From positions 1 through 28,312 of the IMG/VR virus record IMGVR_UViG_3300030109_000861: a stretch of DNA of 28,312 bases; one strand, 5' to 3'. Under the pieces are notes generated by a model. The model searched no databases and was not told where the DNA came from. It worked only from the letters and a program-made list of their open reading frames with translations. This document shows positions 13,227-21,827 of this stretch, piece after piece (the first letter of the stretch is position 1; the number at the start of each line of letters is the position of its first letter). Origin of the DNA: a virus. A program made the position numbers and the translations under genes.

Positions 13227-16200
13227 AGTGCTTCATGCCTCTTGCTGTTAGCTTACCGCCTTTTCTAAATGGAACACCTGCTTTTGTCATAAAATCTTCA
13301 TGTGTTCTATCTTTAAAGACTGCATTTTTTCTTTTAGCTAAGACTAGTGGCCCTATTTGATATACTTTTTCTGCTGAAATAATTGGCTTCATCGTTTCTT
13401 TATCATAAAAATAAGAATGTCTGTATGGATTCATTCCAACTTGAATCCAATCATCACTGTTAATTAATTCTTCTGCTATTTTTCTAACGTCTTTAGGATT
13501 CATGTTTTCCCATTCACCAAACATTCTTGCTATGGTTGATTTGTTCATATCACCTTTAGCAATCTTTAAAGCTATGTTAGGACTACTTTTAAATGTAACA
13601 TTATTTAAAACTGCTGTTTGTCCATAACCAATAGAACTTCCTTTTTTTCCTAACCCATCATGTAAAGATACAATCCAAGTTCCATAATCTTCATAAGCAG
13701 GAATATCTAAACGTGCAGCAATTATTGCACCGTCCTTTATTGCTAAATTTTTTCCTAATATACCAGTTTTTCTTTTATTTTCATGTAAACTTGCAGCCAT
13801 TTCAAATTCACTAGGCTCTGGAGGAACTTCTTTTATTCGTTCAACTGGTAAATATAGTTTAACTTTTTCATCATATTGAAATGATGTAAGTTGTTTATCC
13901 TCATATGCTTTAACTATATTTTTCATTTCTTCTGATTGTGGTTTTTTATACGCAACAGCTTGAGTTTTAAATTCGTTTTGAGTTTCAGGTGTGAATTCAA
14001 TTTCAGTTTCATCTAAATTTTTATATGTGGTTTTCTCCGTATCTATTTTATTATTTTTAAAAACATTAGAAATAACTTCACCGCCTTTTGTTTTAAAAGG
14101 TTCATAGTCTTTTAGAAATTCTTTAGCTGCTTTTGTAACTAGTCTACCTGCACCATATATAACCCTACCAACTTCATCTCTTTTTTCAACACTTTTACTA
14201 TATGCATTATCAAGTGTTTGTTTTTCATAATCTGATAGTTGACTATACATTTGTTTGTATTGTGCTTTTAATTTTCTACCTCCACCAGAATAAATTTCTT
14301 TAAATTTTGTAAGGTCTATAAGTTTTTTAATAGTAGGTTCATCTACCCCCTGATCTAACATAGTATTCGCTAATTGATCTATAGTTTCTTTTATATTAAG
14401 AATTGCTTTTTGAGCATTTTTGTTTAACATAAAATCAACATTCCCATCATAATAATTAATAGTTTCTTCTTCTGTTAAAGTAAGACCTAGCCCTTTAGCG
14501 TTGTCTTCATTTAATTTTTGTACATGTTTTTCATATTCAGGATTACGTTTTTTTAAAAAGTTTTTAGCTGCCTTTACAACAAGTCTACCTGCTCCATACA
14601 TTCCCCTTGCTTTTAACTTACCGCCTTTCTGTTTAAAAGATCTAGGATCTTCTGGATCATATGACCCACCATACATGTTTTTAAATTGTTGAGGTTTAAA
14701 AAAGATATAAGACCAATGCCTGTCTTTATTAACAAACTTATTATCTATAATATATTTTTCATCTTTCTCAGGTTTAAATTTCTTTTTAATATCTTTTAAA
14801 TTTATTAAATGATCGGTGTCTGTGTCTAAACTAGATTCAACATCATTTACATACTTAACTCCATCAAAACCAAAAGAGCTTATCCATTTTTGAAAGTCGT
14901 GGTTTAATTGATAAACTCCAAATCTATAAATCATTCTAGGTATAATTTGTAATCTAGGTTTTTCATCAGGATAAGACATTATATCGTCATCTTTTGGTTG
15001 TTTTGTTAGACGATCATTTTTAAAATTAACAAGTTCATGTGCTTGTATTTTTAATTCAAGTAATCTATCTCGTTGTTGTTCTGTAATTTGATATGATTTA
15101 CCTAGCGTTCTTTTTATATTACGTAAGAATAGTTTTAAATCTCTACTACTAGGGTAATTATTTTCTGCTGCTGTTTCATAATCATCAGCTAATAAAATTT
15201 TATTAGCTTCCCAAGACATAGGTTCGCTATATGGAAAGACAAGAGGTTTTCTAATAATTCCATAGCCCTTCATAATTGTAAATGGTTTTACAGTTGCGTC
15301 AGGTTTCCTAAGAAATGCATACATATTATTATAATAGTTTACTTCATCTTTAGATATTGGTGTATGATTTCTACCGTCTATAGTTACCCTTTCTAAATCA
15401 AAAATAGTTCTATCAATTTTTTCTTTTTCTCTAAATCTAAAAGGTTCGTTAGGTATATCGTCAGATAGCTCAGTTAATATTGGTTCACCATACTCATCTA
15501 TTGGATAACCATTTGGGTGTAAAGTTTTTTCATTTCTAAAATCAGGGAGTCTTGTTTCAACATAGTCTATATGTTTATTTAATTCTTCAATATGTTTTTG
15601 TGATATTAAGCTCCACGCTTGCCCTAAAGATCCAGCATGTGTTCCAGTTTCAGAGGCTAATCCAAATTTAGTATCCCAATCAAGGTCTGTAGCTGTAGAA
15701 TAACTACGATATATCGGAACTGTTACATCAGATTGACGTTTAAGATCATCAAATGTATCTATAAACTTTCCTCCCAACTCTTCAGTTTGTTCTTCCATTG
15801 CGTTACTAGGAAACTGTTGACTAAATTTTTCTGTAAACGGATCTTTACTTATAGCGGTTCTTAATAGTTGTAATGTGTTTTGTTTACCAGCACTAGAAAG
15901 TTTTTTATATCCTGTATCTCTTTCTAATTGAAATTTTATAAACTTACTTATATCATCATTTAAATCTACTTCAGGTAAGTTATCAATTATTTCAAACTCT
16001 TGAAAAATATCTGAATGATCTTTATATAAAACATTTTGTTGTATTGTTGAATCTAATGCAAAACTTTTATCATGTTCTTTTTTTAGTTCTGTAAAGTATC
16101 TTGCTCTGTTTAAAAGTTGTTGTCCTTCTTCTTGTGAAAGTTTAGAAATATCACCACCTACTTTTTCTAAAGATGTTGTTCCTATTTCTTTGTGTAAAAC

Positions 16201-16419
16201 TTCTGAAGTATATTCATAAAGACCTTCTCGTTTTTTATCTTGTGCTTTTTGAGACATTTGATTAATACCCATGCTGTCAGCATAAGTTTCTACTTCATCT
16301 ATTGTTTTTATAGCTATATCATTTACAATATTTTTTTCTAATAACCCATTAGAATGTTGTTCAATTTTATCTGTTAAATAATCTTGAAAATGTTTTCTTA
16401 ATACTCTAGTCAATGCCAT
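13219..16419 (-). CDS. 1066-aa modular polyvalent protein, likely injected; ADP-ribosyltransferase-like region
   Basis: ATG 16419 follows AGGAAGATAATAA. Modules: a helical N-terminus (1-230); a region at about 236-595 resembling the ADP-ribosyltransferase domain of phage polyvalent proteins, with IYRSYSTATDLDW, GTHAGSLGQA (His261), GFDGVKYVNDVE (517-528) and an end motif SYIFFKPQQFKNMYGGSYDP; a duplicated YGAGRLVxKAAK linker (607-621 and 754-768); and a C-terminal module (913-1040) with GTWIVSLHDG, STIARMFGEW, QVGMNPYRHSYFYDK and IGPLVLAK, a motif set familiar from phage polyvalent proteins and of unknown function. It is the last large gene of the virion arm. It is probably packaged and ejected; a purely structural role is possible. 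Confidence 0.65.
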   Translation of the reverse strand: MALTRVLRKHFQDYLTDKIEQHSNGLLEKNIVNDIAIKTIDEVETYADSMGINQMSQKAQDKKREGLYEYTSEVLHKEIGTTSLEKVGGDISKLSQEEGQQLLNRARYFTELKKEHDKSFALDSTIQQNVLYKDHSDIFQEFEIIDNLPEVDLNDDISKFIKFQLERDTGYKKLSSAGKQNTLQLLRTAISKDPFTEKFSQQFPSNAMEEQTEELGGKFIDTFDDLKRQSDVTVPIYRSYSTATDLDWDTKFGLASETGTHAGSLGQAWSLISQKHIEELNKHIDYVETRLPDFRNEKTLHPNGYPIDEYGEPILTELSDDIPNEPFRFREKEKIDRTIFDLERVTIDGRNHTPISKDEVNYYNNMYAFLRKPDATVKPFTIMKGYGIIRKPLVFPYSEPMSWEANKILLADDYETAAENNYPSSRDLKLFLRNIKRTLGKSYQITEQQRDRLLELKIQAHELVNFKNDRLTKQPKDDDIMSYPDEKPRLQIIPRMIYRFGVYQLNHDFQKWISSFGFDGVKYVNDVESSLDTDTDHLINLKDIKKKFKPEKDEKYIIDNKFVNKDRHWSYIFFKPQQFKNMYGGSYDPEDPRSFKQKGGKLKARGMYGAGRLVVKAAKNFLKKRNPEYEKHVQKLNEDNAKGLGLTLTEEETINYYDGNVDFMLNKNAQKAILNIKETIDQLANTMLDQGVDEPTIKKLIDLTKFKEIYSGGGRKLKAQYKQMYSQLSDYEKQTLDNAYSKSVEKRDEVGRVIYGAGRLVTKAAKEFLKDYEPFKTKGGEVISNVFKNNKIDTEKTTYKNLDETEIEFTPETQNEFKTQAVAYKKPQSEEMKNIVKAYEDKQLTSFQYDEKVKLYLPVERIKEVPPEPSEFEMAASLHENKRKTGILGKNLAIKDGAIIAARLDIPAYEDYGTWIVSLHDGLGKKGSSIGYGQTAVLNNVTFKSSPNIALKIAKGDMNKSTIARMFGEWENMNPKDVRKIAEELINSDDWIQVGMNPYRHSYFYDKETMKPIISAEKVYQIGPLVLAKRKNAVFKDRTHEDFMTKAGVPFRKGGKLTARGMKHCA
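14110..14169 (-). repeat. internal repeat copy 2 (GRVIYGAGRLVTKAAKEFLK)
   Basis: Residues 751-770 of the 1066-aa protein, the second copy of the YGAGRLV-KAAK-FLK element, followed by KTKGGEV. A related RGVYGAGKTHSK occurs in the neighbouring 1071-aa protein. Confidence 0.8.
14554..14619 (-). repeat. internal repeat copy 1 (RGMYGAGRLVVKAAKNFLK)
   Basis: Residues 601-622 of the 1066-aa protein. The core YGAGRLVVKAAKNFLK matches copy 2 at 12 of 14 positions, and the DNA is also similar. A KGGKLKARGM lead-in precedes it; the same KGGKLTARGM occurs at the C-terminus of the protein. Confidence 0.8.
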
Positions 16420-16422
16420 TTA

Positions 16423-19400
16423 TTATCTTCCTAATTCGCCTAAAATATCTTTAGAAGACGCAAGCTCTTTCAAACTTAAACCAGCTTCCCTATCTATAGA
16501 ATATAATAATTTTCTATATTCTTTCATGTTGTCTTTACCTACAATTGTATTTCCTAATCCATATAAAGGAACTTTTGTACCTACAACAGTTGTTGGGCCA
16601 CGACCTAATGTTACAATATCACCTGCTACTGGCCCTAGAAAAGCAGCAGGAATACTCCAATAGTTACTTGAATATTCAGCAGCATTAGCAGTTCTTTTTC
16701 CAGTATCATATGCATGACTTAACCCACCCCATCTTGCAGCAGCATCAACACTTATTTCAAATGGATCTTTTTCATTCCAACCTTCTCCACGATCACGAAC
16801 ATAATTTAAATAACCAGCGGTATAAGTCATAATCATTGCTGTAGGAATTAATTTATAAGCTGCAACACTTTTATCTCTTACTAATTGTTTAGCTGCACCT
16901 TTTAAAATAGTATTTGAAAATGCTGTTGGGTATCCCATTAACTGTCCTATCAATGGATTTTGAGTATTGCCACCCAATCCACTTGTAAATGCTCTAGGTT
17001 TTAAACCTGATTCTCTACCAACATCTAATATAATATTACGTGAGTATCTTGATGCTCCGTTTAATATATTTCTAACATACCAATCTGTCTTAACATTAGC
17101 TCCTCTTTTTTTCCACTGTAAAGCTTCGTCAACATTTACTCCTAAATCAGCTAATCTATCTCTTGCGACTCTTGCTTTAGTGGATAATGTTTTACCTTCA
17201 AATTTAGCCAGTAAATCTATGTTGTCCATAATCATTCTTTTACCAGTAATAAAAGAAGTTGTTTGTACAAACTTTGTCCATTGATCTAATAAATTATATC
17301 TAAAAAATTTATTACTAACATTTTGCATTGTTTCATTACGTAAAGTTTCGCCAGCTAATCTATCAGCCATACTAACAGCACCCTGCTCCATCGCAATACC
17401 AAAACGCTGCATTTCTTCCCACGCTTCTTCCGCAGTTAAACCAAACCTATCTTGAAGTTGTTTATGTTGGTTGCCTGTAACTCTTTTAAAACTTAAATTA
17501 CTTGCATCTTTAAAACCTTTTAAAGAAGTAGTTAAACCAGCTTGTCCCATGTTTAAAAATATTTCAGTAAAACTTGTTACAGTTGCTAAACCTAAATAAG
17601 CTAAACGATTAGCTAAACCATAAGCATCTCTAGCTTTTCCTGATGGATTTAAACCTTCACCTGTTAGACCATTATATAAATCTAACATTCTTTCTCTTTC
17701 AGTTCTTGATAGTTGAATCCCTTCTTTTGAAAGATCATCTCTAATTCCATTTATCCATTTAGTTTCAAATTCTTTACTATCTTTTACACCTAAGATTCTT
17801 TTTTTAGCTAATATACTAGAGGCACTTTGAATGTATTTTAAAAAACTTTGTTGAACATCTTTGTTTAAAAACTCTTGATACTTAGCATCATACTCTAGTT
17901 TATTAAATTTTCTTTTGTTTAAAAAGAAACCACCACCAGAGCCACCACCAGCTAATTGATTTTGAATGTCTAACATTTCATCTATTAATTGATAAGCTTT
18001 TACTTGATTTTTAGCTTGACCATCTGCTATTAAAAGATCTGATAATCCTTTTTTATTTTTTTCTATAGCATTACGGTTCCATTCTCTAGGAACATAATCA
18101 TTTAATTTTTGAAAATTAGGATTAGCATCTTTTAATAAATCTCCTATATCACTATACAGTTGTTTCAATCTAATGGCAGTTAAGTTAACTGTTTTTGAAT
18201 GTGTTTTACCTGCACCATATACTCCACGCATTGCTGCCATTAAATCATCATTAACTTCATCATCTATTTTTCTAGTAACTTCATACATATTTTTTAAACC
18301 AGAAGTTTTTGTTACTGAAAGATCGTCTACGATAGATAAAAATCTCATTTTTAAACCACCGTTTATGTTATGTTGAGCTTCACTTAAATCTTCAACAACT
18401 CTTTTCTGTCCCGGCTTATAGCCAATTTGATATTCTTTTGTAATTCTTTCTGCTAATACTTTAGCTGTAGGAGAAACATCTTCGTAAGGAGTTAAGAAAG
18501 CAGTAGCTTTACCCATAAAACCTTTAGATGAAAAAGTTGTAACAGGTCTTAGTAATGCACGTTTTATATCGTTTCTTTTTACTTGTCCAACTTCTTGTTG
18601 TGCAGCAGCTAATAAATCACTAGCAACTTGGTCTTGTGTGGCTTGACCCCCACCTATTTCACGAATAAATTTTTGAAAGGCTGCTGAGTCTTTTATTTGA
18701 TTTTCTGTTATGTCTTTAATATCTAAAACATTTTCAATACCTTTTAAAGTTGCAACATTTGTATTTGTACTGTCTAGTAATACATCATCACCTGAAGCTA
18801 CAACTGTTGAAAGCTCACCATAAAAATCATCTTGATCTTGAGTCATGTCTTCTAATAATCTTGATTTATCTAAATCAGATTTATCAGCAAATAATTTATT
18901 CCACGCTGATGAAATTCCTTTACCAATAGCAGGTAACGCAATTGCACCACCAACCCCTAATCCTGCACCTAATGAAGCAGCCAATGCAACATCTGTATAA
19001 TCTTTTTCAGATCTAGCATTTGTTGTTATGTCAACATTTTGTTCTAGTTCTTCAGTAAGTCCCTCTAAACCACCACCATAAATAGCTCCAGTAGTTTTAG
19101 GACTAGCTGCAAAACGTGAGGTTATTTTTTTAACTGGAGTAGCAACTACATCTGCACCTTTTTTTACAGTATTCCATGCTCTTGCTGTTGCACCTAATCC
19201 ACTTAATGCAGCAGAAGAAGTTCCTCCTGTTGGTACAAAACTTATTGCAGTTAATAAACCTTCAGGGCTTGCAAGAATATCTGTTCCATAATCTTTTAGT
19301 GCTTTTTTCCATTCAGAACCGCCTTTAACTTCAGCACGTTCCCATTCGCTTTTTAAAAAATTATAATCTTGTTTTACATCTTCGGGTGCATTTTCTAATT

Positions 19401-19638
19401 GTAAATCATCACTTAATAGTGTACTTAAACGTATTGTCCTATCACGCATAAACTCTGATATATCATCGTTGCCGCCCCAAGCACCAAAGTTCCACCAGCT
19501 TTCTTTATTTTTTTCAAAATGATTTACTACATTTTCGTGAGCCTTAATAACTTTAGGGTCAGAATCAAAATCTTCTATTGTAAAACCTTTTTCATATGCC
19601 CTATATTCTTCTTCTATGTTATCAAAAAAATCACTCAT
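16423..19638 (-). CDS. 1071-aa internal virion (ejection) protein-like
   Basis: Very large, with Gly/Ala-rich membrane-active features like those of internal virion proteins that build the DNA ejection channel. A Gly/Ala/hydrophobic segment at 215-245 (VALAASLGAGLGVGGAIA) follows AIYGGGLEGLTEE; others lie at 676-700 (LAYLGLATVTSFTEIFLNM) and 930-947 (LIPTAMIMTYTAGYLNYV). A flexible AGGGSGGG linker lies at 563-570. The C-terminal third has FRYNLLDQWTKFVQ and PLIGQLMGYPTAFSN, a pattern seen in large polyvalent/ejection proteins of marine phages. No lysozyme or transglycosylase motif like that of T7 gp16 was seen. The start overlaps no gene; the 535-aa gene ends one base before it. Confidence 0.65.
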   Translation of the reverse strand: MSDFFDNIEEEYRAYEKGFTIEDFDSDPKVIKAHENVVNHFEKNKESWWNFGAWGGNDDISEFMRDRTIRLSTLLSDDLQLENAPEDVKQDYNFLKSEWERAEVKGGSEWKKALKDYGTDILASPEGLLTAISFVPTGGTSSAALSGLGATARAWNTVKKGADVVATPVKKITSRFAASPKTTGAIYGGGLEGLTEELEQNVDITTNARSEKDYTDVALAASLGAGLGVGGAIALPAIGKGISSAWNKLFADKSDLDKSRLLEDMTQDQDDFYGELSTVVASGDDVLLDSTNTNVATLKGIENVLDIKDITENQIKDSAAFQKFIREIGGGQATQDQVASDLLAAAQQEVGQVKRNDIKRALLRPVTTFSSKGFMGKATAFLTPYEDVSPTAKVLAERITKEYQIGYKPGQKRVVEDLSEAQHNINGGLKMRFLSIVDDLSVTKTSGLKNMYEVTRKIDDEVNDDLMAAMRGVYGAGKTHSKTVNLTAIRLKQLYSDIGDLLKDANPNFQKLNDYVPREWNRNAIEKNKKGLSDLLIADGQAKNQVKAYQLIDEMLDIQNQLAGGGSGGGFFLNKRKFNKLEYDAKYQEFLNKDVQQSFLKYIQSASSILAKKRILGVKDSKEFETKWINGIRDDLSKEGIQLSRTERERMLDLYNGLTGEGLNPSGKARDAYGLANRLAYLGLATVTSFTEIFLNMGQAGLTTSLKGFKDASNLSFKRVTGNQHKQLQDRFGLTAEEAWEEMQRFGIAMEQGAVSMADRLAGETLRNETMQNVSNKFFRYNLLDQWTKFVQTTSFITGKRMIMDNIDLLAKFEGKTLSTKARVARDRLADLGVNVDEALQWKKRGANVKTDWYVRNILNGASRYSRNIILDVGRESGLKPRAFTSGLGGNTQNPLIGQLMGYPTAFSNTILKGAAKQLVRDKSVAAYKLIPTAMIMTYTAGYLNYVRDRGEGWNEKDPFEISVDAAARWGGLSHAYDTGKRTANAAEYSSNYWSIPAAFLGPVAGDIVTLGRGPTTVVGTKVPLYGLGNTIVGKDNMKEYRKLLYSIDREAGLSLKELASSKDILGELGR

Positions 19639-19639
19639 T

Positions 19640-21247
19640 TTATTTATCTTCGCCCATGTTTAAAGTACGGTTATAAATTTCAAGAAATTCATTTAATCTT
19701 TTATTATCTCCTATTTTAAATACTGGAATTTGATCCATAAAATTAAGTATAGATATTTGTTGATGTGGGTGCATTTGTGAAAATTCAATTTTATATCTTT
19801 CTAATTTATTTTCTAATTTTTTTATTGTTGGTTCGTTTAGTTCTTTTCTTTTAATTAAACCTAAATCATCTATTGCTGCCATTATAACAATAGGATTATC
19901 ATGTCCGTCACTTATAAAATCAAATGAATCTCGATAATATTTAGAATCTTCTGGATCATCTGGATTAAGCATACCAAGTTTTTCTTGAAACCATCTACCA
20001 GTAACCGGAGTGCTTTTTGTTGCATTATAGTATAAGTTTACTGCCCTACCTGCAATTGCTCTTGAATTTGAAATATTAAAATCATAATCATTCTGTAAAC
20101 TTTCATTAAATAAATATAAATCTTGTCCTATTTGTTGTTTAATTTCTGCTGCTGCTTTTTCATTACCATCTGCTTTTTCTTCAACATATTCAACTATTTC
20201 TTCTCTATCTTTAGACATTCCTCTATTAATAAATTCTTGATAAGCTTGTCCTATTATTTGTTGAGGTAGCATAGCAGCACGTTCTCTAGTTCCTGCTTTT
20301 TGATTAGAAGCACCACCAAGATAAAAACTACCAGTAGGTTTACCGTCTGCATTTTTTCGAATAACTAAAATGTTGTCTTCACCAAATATATTTTTTGTTT
20401 TTTCTATTTCATAAGTGTCTGTATCATTCTTTGCAAATTTTTCAAACTTATCACCAAACATATTTTTAAGTGCATTACTTAATTCTGCTGATCTTGTAGC
20501 TCCTAAAGTTGGTGAGTGTTTTTTGTGAAAACTATCAAAGGCAGAAAATGTTCCTTGAATTTCACTAAGGTAAGGGTTTTCTGCTATTAATCTAGGCAAT
20601 GTTACATTTTCATTTTTACCTTTAAGTAAATTTATACCTTCACGTAATCTCCTAACTTCAATTGAAGATTCATTTCCTAATGCAGTATTTAATGCCGCCT
20701 TATAATTTTTTAAATTTTCACCACCTGCTGTCCTTACTTTAACTGCTTCATTGTATAAATTCTGTGTGTTATTAAACAAAACATTAAAGTCTTTATCAAC
20801 ATGCATTTTAGATAAAGTTAATATATCCGCAGTATTAGGATTTACTACACCTTCTTGAGCTAACATATTTTGAATTTTTGGAGCGTATACATTAGATATG
20901 TAGTAGTTACGCCAATATCCTTTTTCACCTAGCTTACTTTGTTTTGCTTCTTCATGTAATCTAATTTGTTCATTAGCTTGAGCTAGTATTCTATTTGCAT
21001 CTGCTGTTGCTGTAAGTGTAGCCTGATCATTAAAAAACTTTAAAGACTTATTACGCAACCGTTGATCCATTGTATCTTCATACAAGACTTTACCAAAATC
21101 TTTTACAATACCCCACATCTCTTGTCTTTGTAATTTATCGTCAAGATCTTTTTGTATCTGATTATTACGTCTTTGTATACCTTCAAATACCGCAGCAGCT
21201 TTTTTACTAGCACGAACATTTTCAGGAGCTTTTATAATTTCTGCCAT
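19640..21247 (-). CDS. 535-aa probable internal virion protein
   Basis: ATG 21247 follows TGAGGAAA. The sequence is mostly helical and charged. Residues 1-110 are a long Lys/Gln/Arg-rich helix region (RRNNQIQKDLDDKLQRQ; ANRILAQANEQIRLHEE) suggesting a coiled coil. No enzyme motif or membrane segment was found. Its size and its place between small virion-like genes and two giant ejection-like proteins match the T7 gp14-gp15-gp16 order by analogy only. Confidence 0.55.
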   Translation of the reverse strand: MAEIIKAPENVRASKKAAAVFEGIQRRNNQIQKDLDDKLQRQEMWGIVKDFGKVLYEDTMDQRLRNKSLKFFNDQATLTATADANRILAQANEQIRLHEEAKQSKLGEKGYWRNYYISNVYAPKIQNMLAQEGVVNPNTADILTLSKMHVDKDFNVLFNNTQNLYNEAVKVRTAGGENLKNYKAALNTALGNESSIEVRRLREGINLLKGKNENVTLPRLIAENPYLSEIQGTFSAFDSFHKKHSPTLGATRSAELSNALKNMFGDKFEKFAKNDTDTYEIEKTKNIFGEDNILVIRKNADGKPTGSFYLGGASNQKAGTRERAAMLPQQIIGQAYQEFINRGMSKDREEIVEYVEEKADGNEKAAAEIKQQIGQDLYLFNESLQNDYDFNISNSRAIAGRAVNLYYNATKSTPVTGRWFQEKLGMLNPDDPEDSKYYRDSFDFISDGHDNPIVIMAAIDDLGLIKRKELNEPTIKKLENKLERYKIEFSQMHPHQQISILNFMDQIPVFKIGDNKRLNEFLEIYNRTLNMGEDK

Positions 21248-21257
21248 TTTTATTTCC

Positions 21258-21827
21258 TCATTGACTTAATAAACTTTTACGTTCTGACAATAAACTTTCT
21301 ATTTGTGTTTGTGGAATATTTTCAATATCATCAGCTACATCACTAGGTAAAATTCCTTCAGGTGCAGACTTTAAATTATTTTCCATATTTTCTAAATTAG
21401 TTGTTTCTATTTTTTTATTTAAAGACATTCCTTGTGTTTTATTTTCAAAGTTTTCATTTGCTTCTTCATCTTCATCTATAAATACTGGATCAAGATTAAT
21501 ACGTTCACATAAAGCTAAAAGCATATAAGCTAAAGGCTCTGTTAATAATAGCATTAAATTAGAATCCCATTTACCTTCTGAAAATCCAGTAAATAAAATA
21601 CCTTCAACAATATCCATAAGAGGTGTACGTCTTTCAAGTAAATCTATAATTTGAATATAAGTATTATTTTCAATTAAATTACCCCATAAAAATCTAATTG
21701 CTTCGTGAACATCTGTATATTCTGGAGGACGTTCAAAAGGCATTGGATTGTTTGGATCATTAGTTAATGATTGTCCCGGTATAGGAGCTAATCCTTTTTG
21801 ATTTAATTTTGCTATCTCTGGATTCAT
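21258..21827 (-). CDS. 189-aa virion-associated protein, IPGQSLT type
   Basis: ATG 21827 follows GGAGG and overlaps the preceding stop (ATGA). The N-terminus carries PIPGQSLTNDPNNPMPFERP, then a helical core (AIRFLWGNLIENN; MDIVEGILFTGFSEGKWD; LLTEPLAYMLLALCERI) and an acidic, Asn/Glu-rich tail. Small proteins with the IPGQSLT...PPE opening are recurrent in marine phage structural clusters and are thought to be minor virion or head-assembly components; the exact function is unknown. Between 21248 and 21257 only the next gene's ribosome binding site is found. Confidence 0.65.
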   Translation of the reverse strand: MNPEIAKLNQKGLAPIPGQSLTNDPNNPMPFERPPEYTDVHEAIRFLWGNLIENNTYIQIIDLLERRTPLMDIVEGILFTGFSEGKWDSNLMLLLTEPLAYMLLALCERINLDPVFIDEDEEANENFENKTQGMSLNKKIETTNLENMENNLKSAPEGILPSDVADDIENIPQTQIESLLSERKSLLSQ

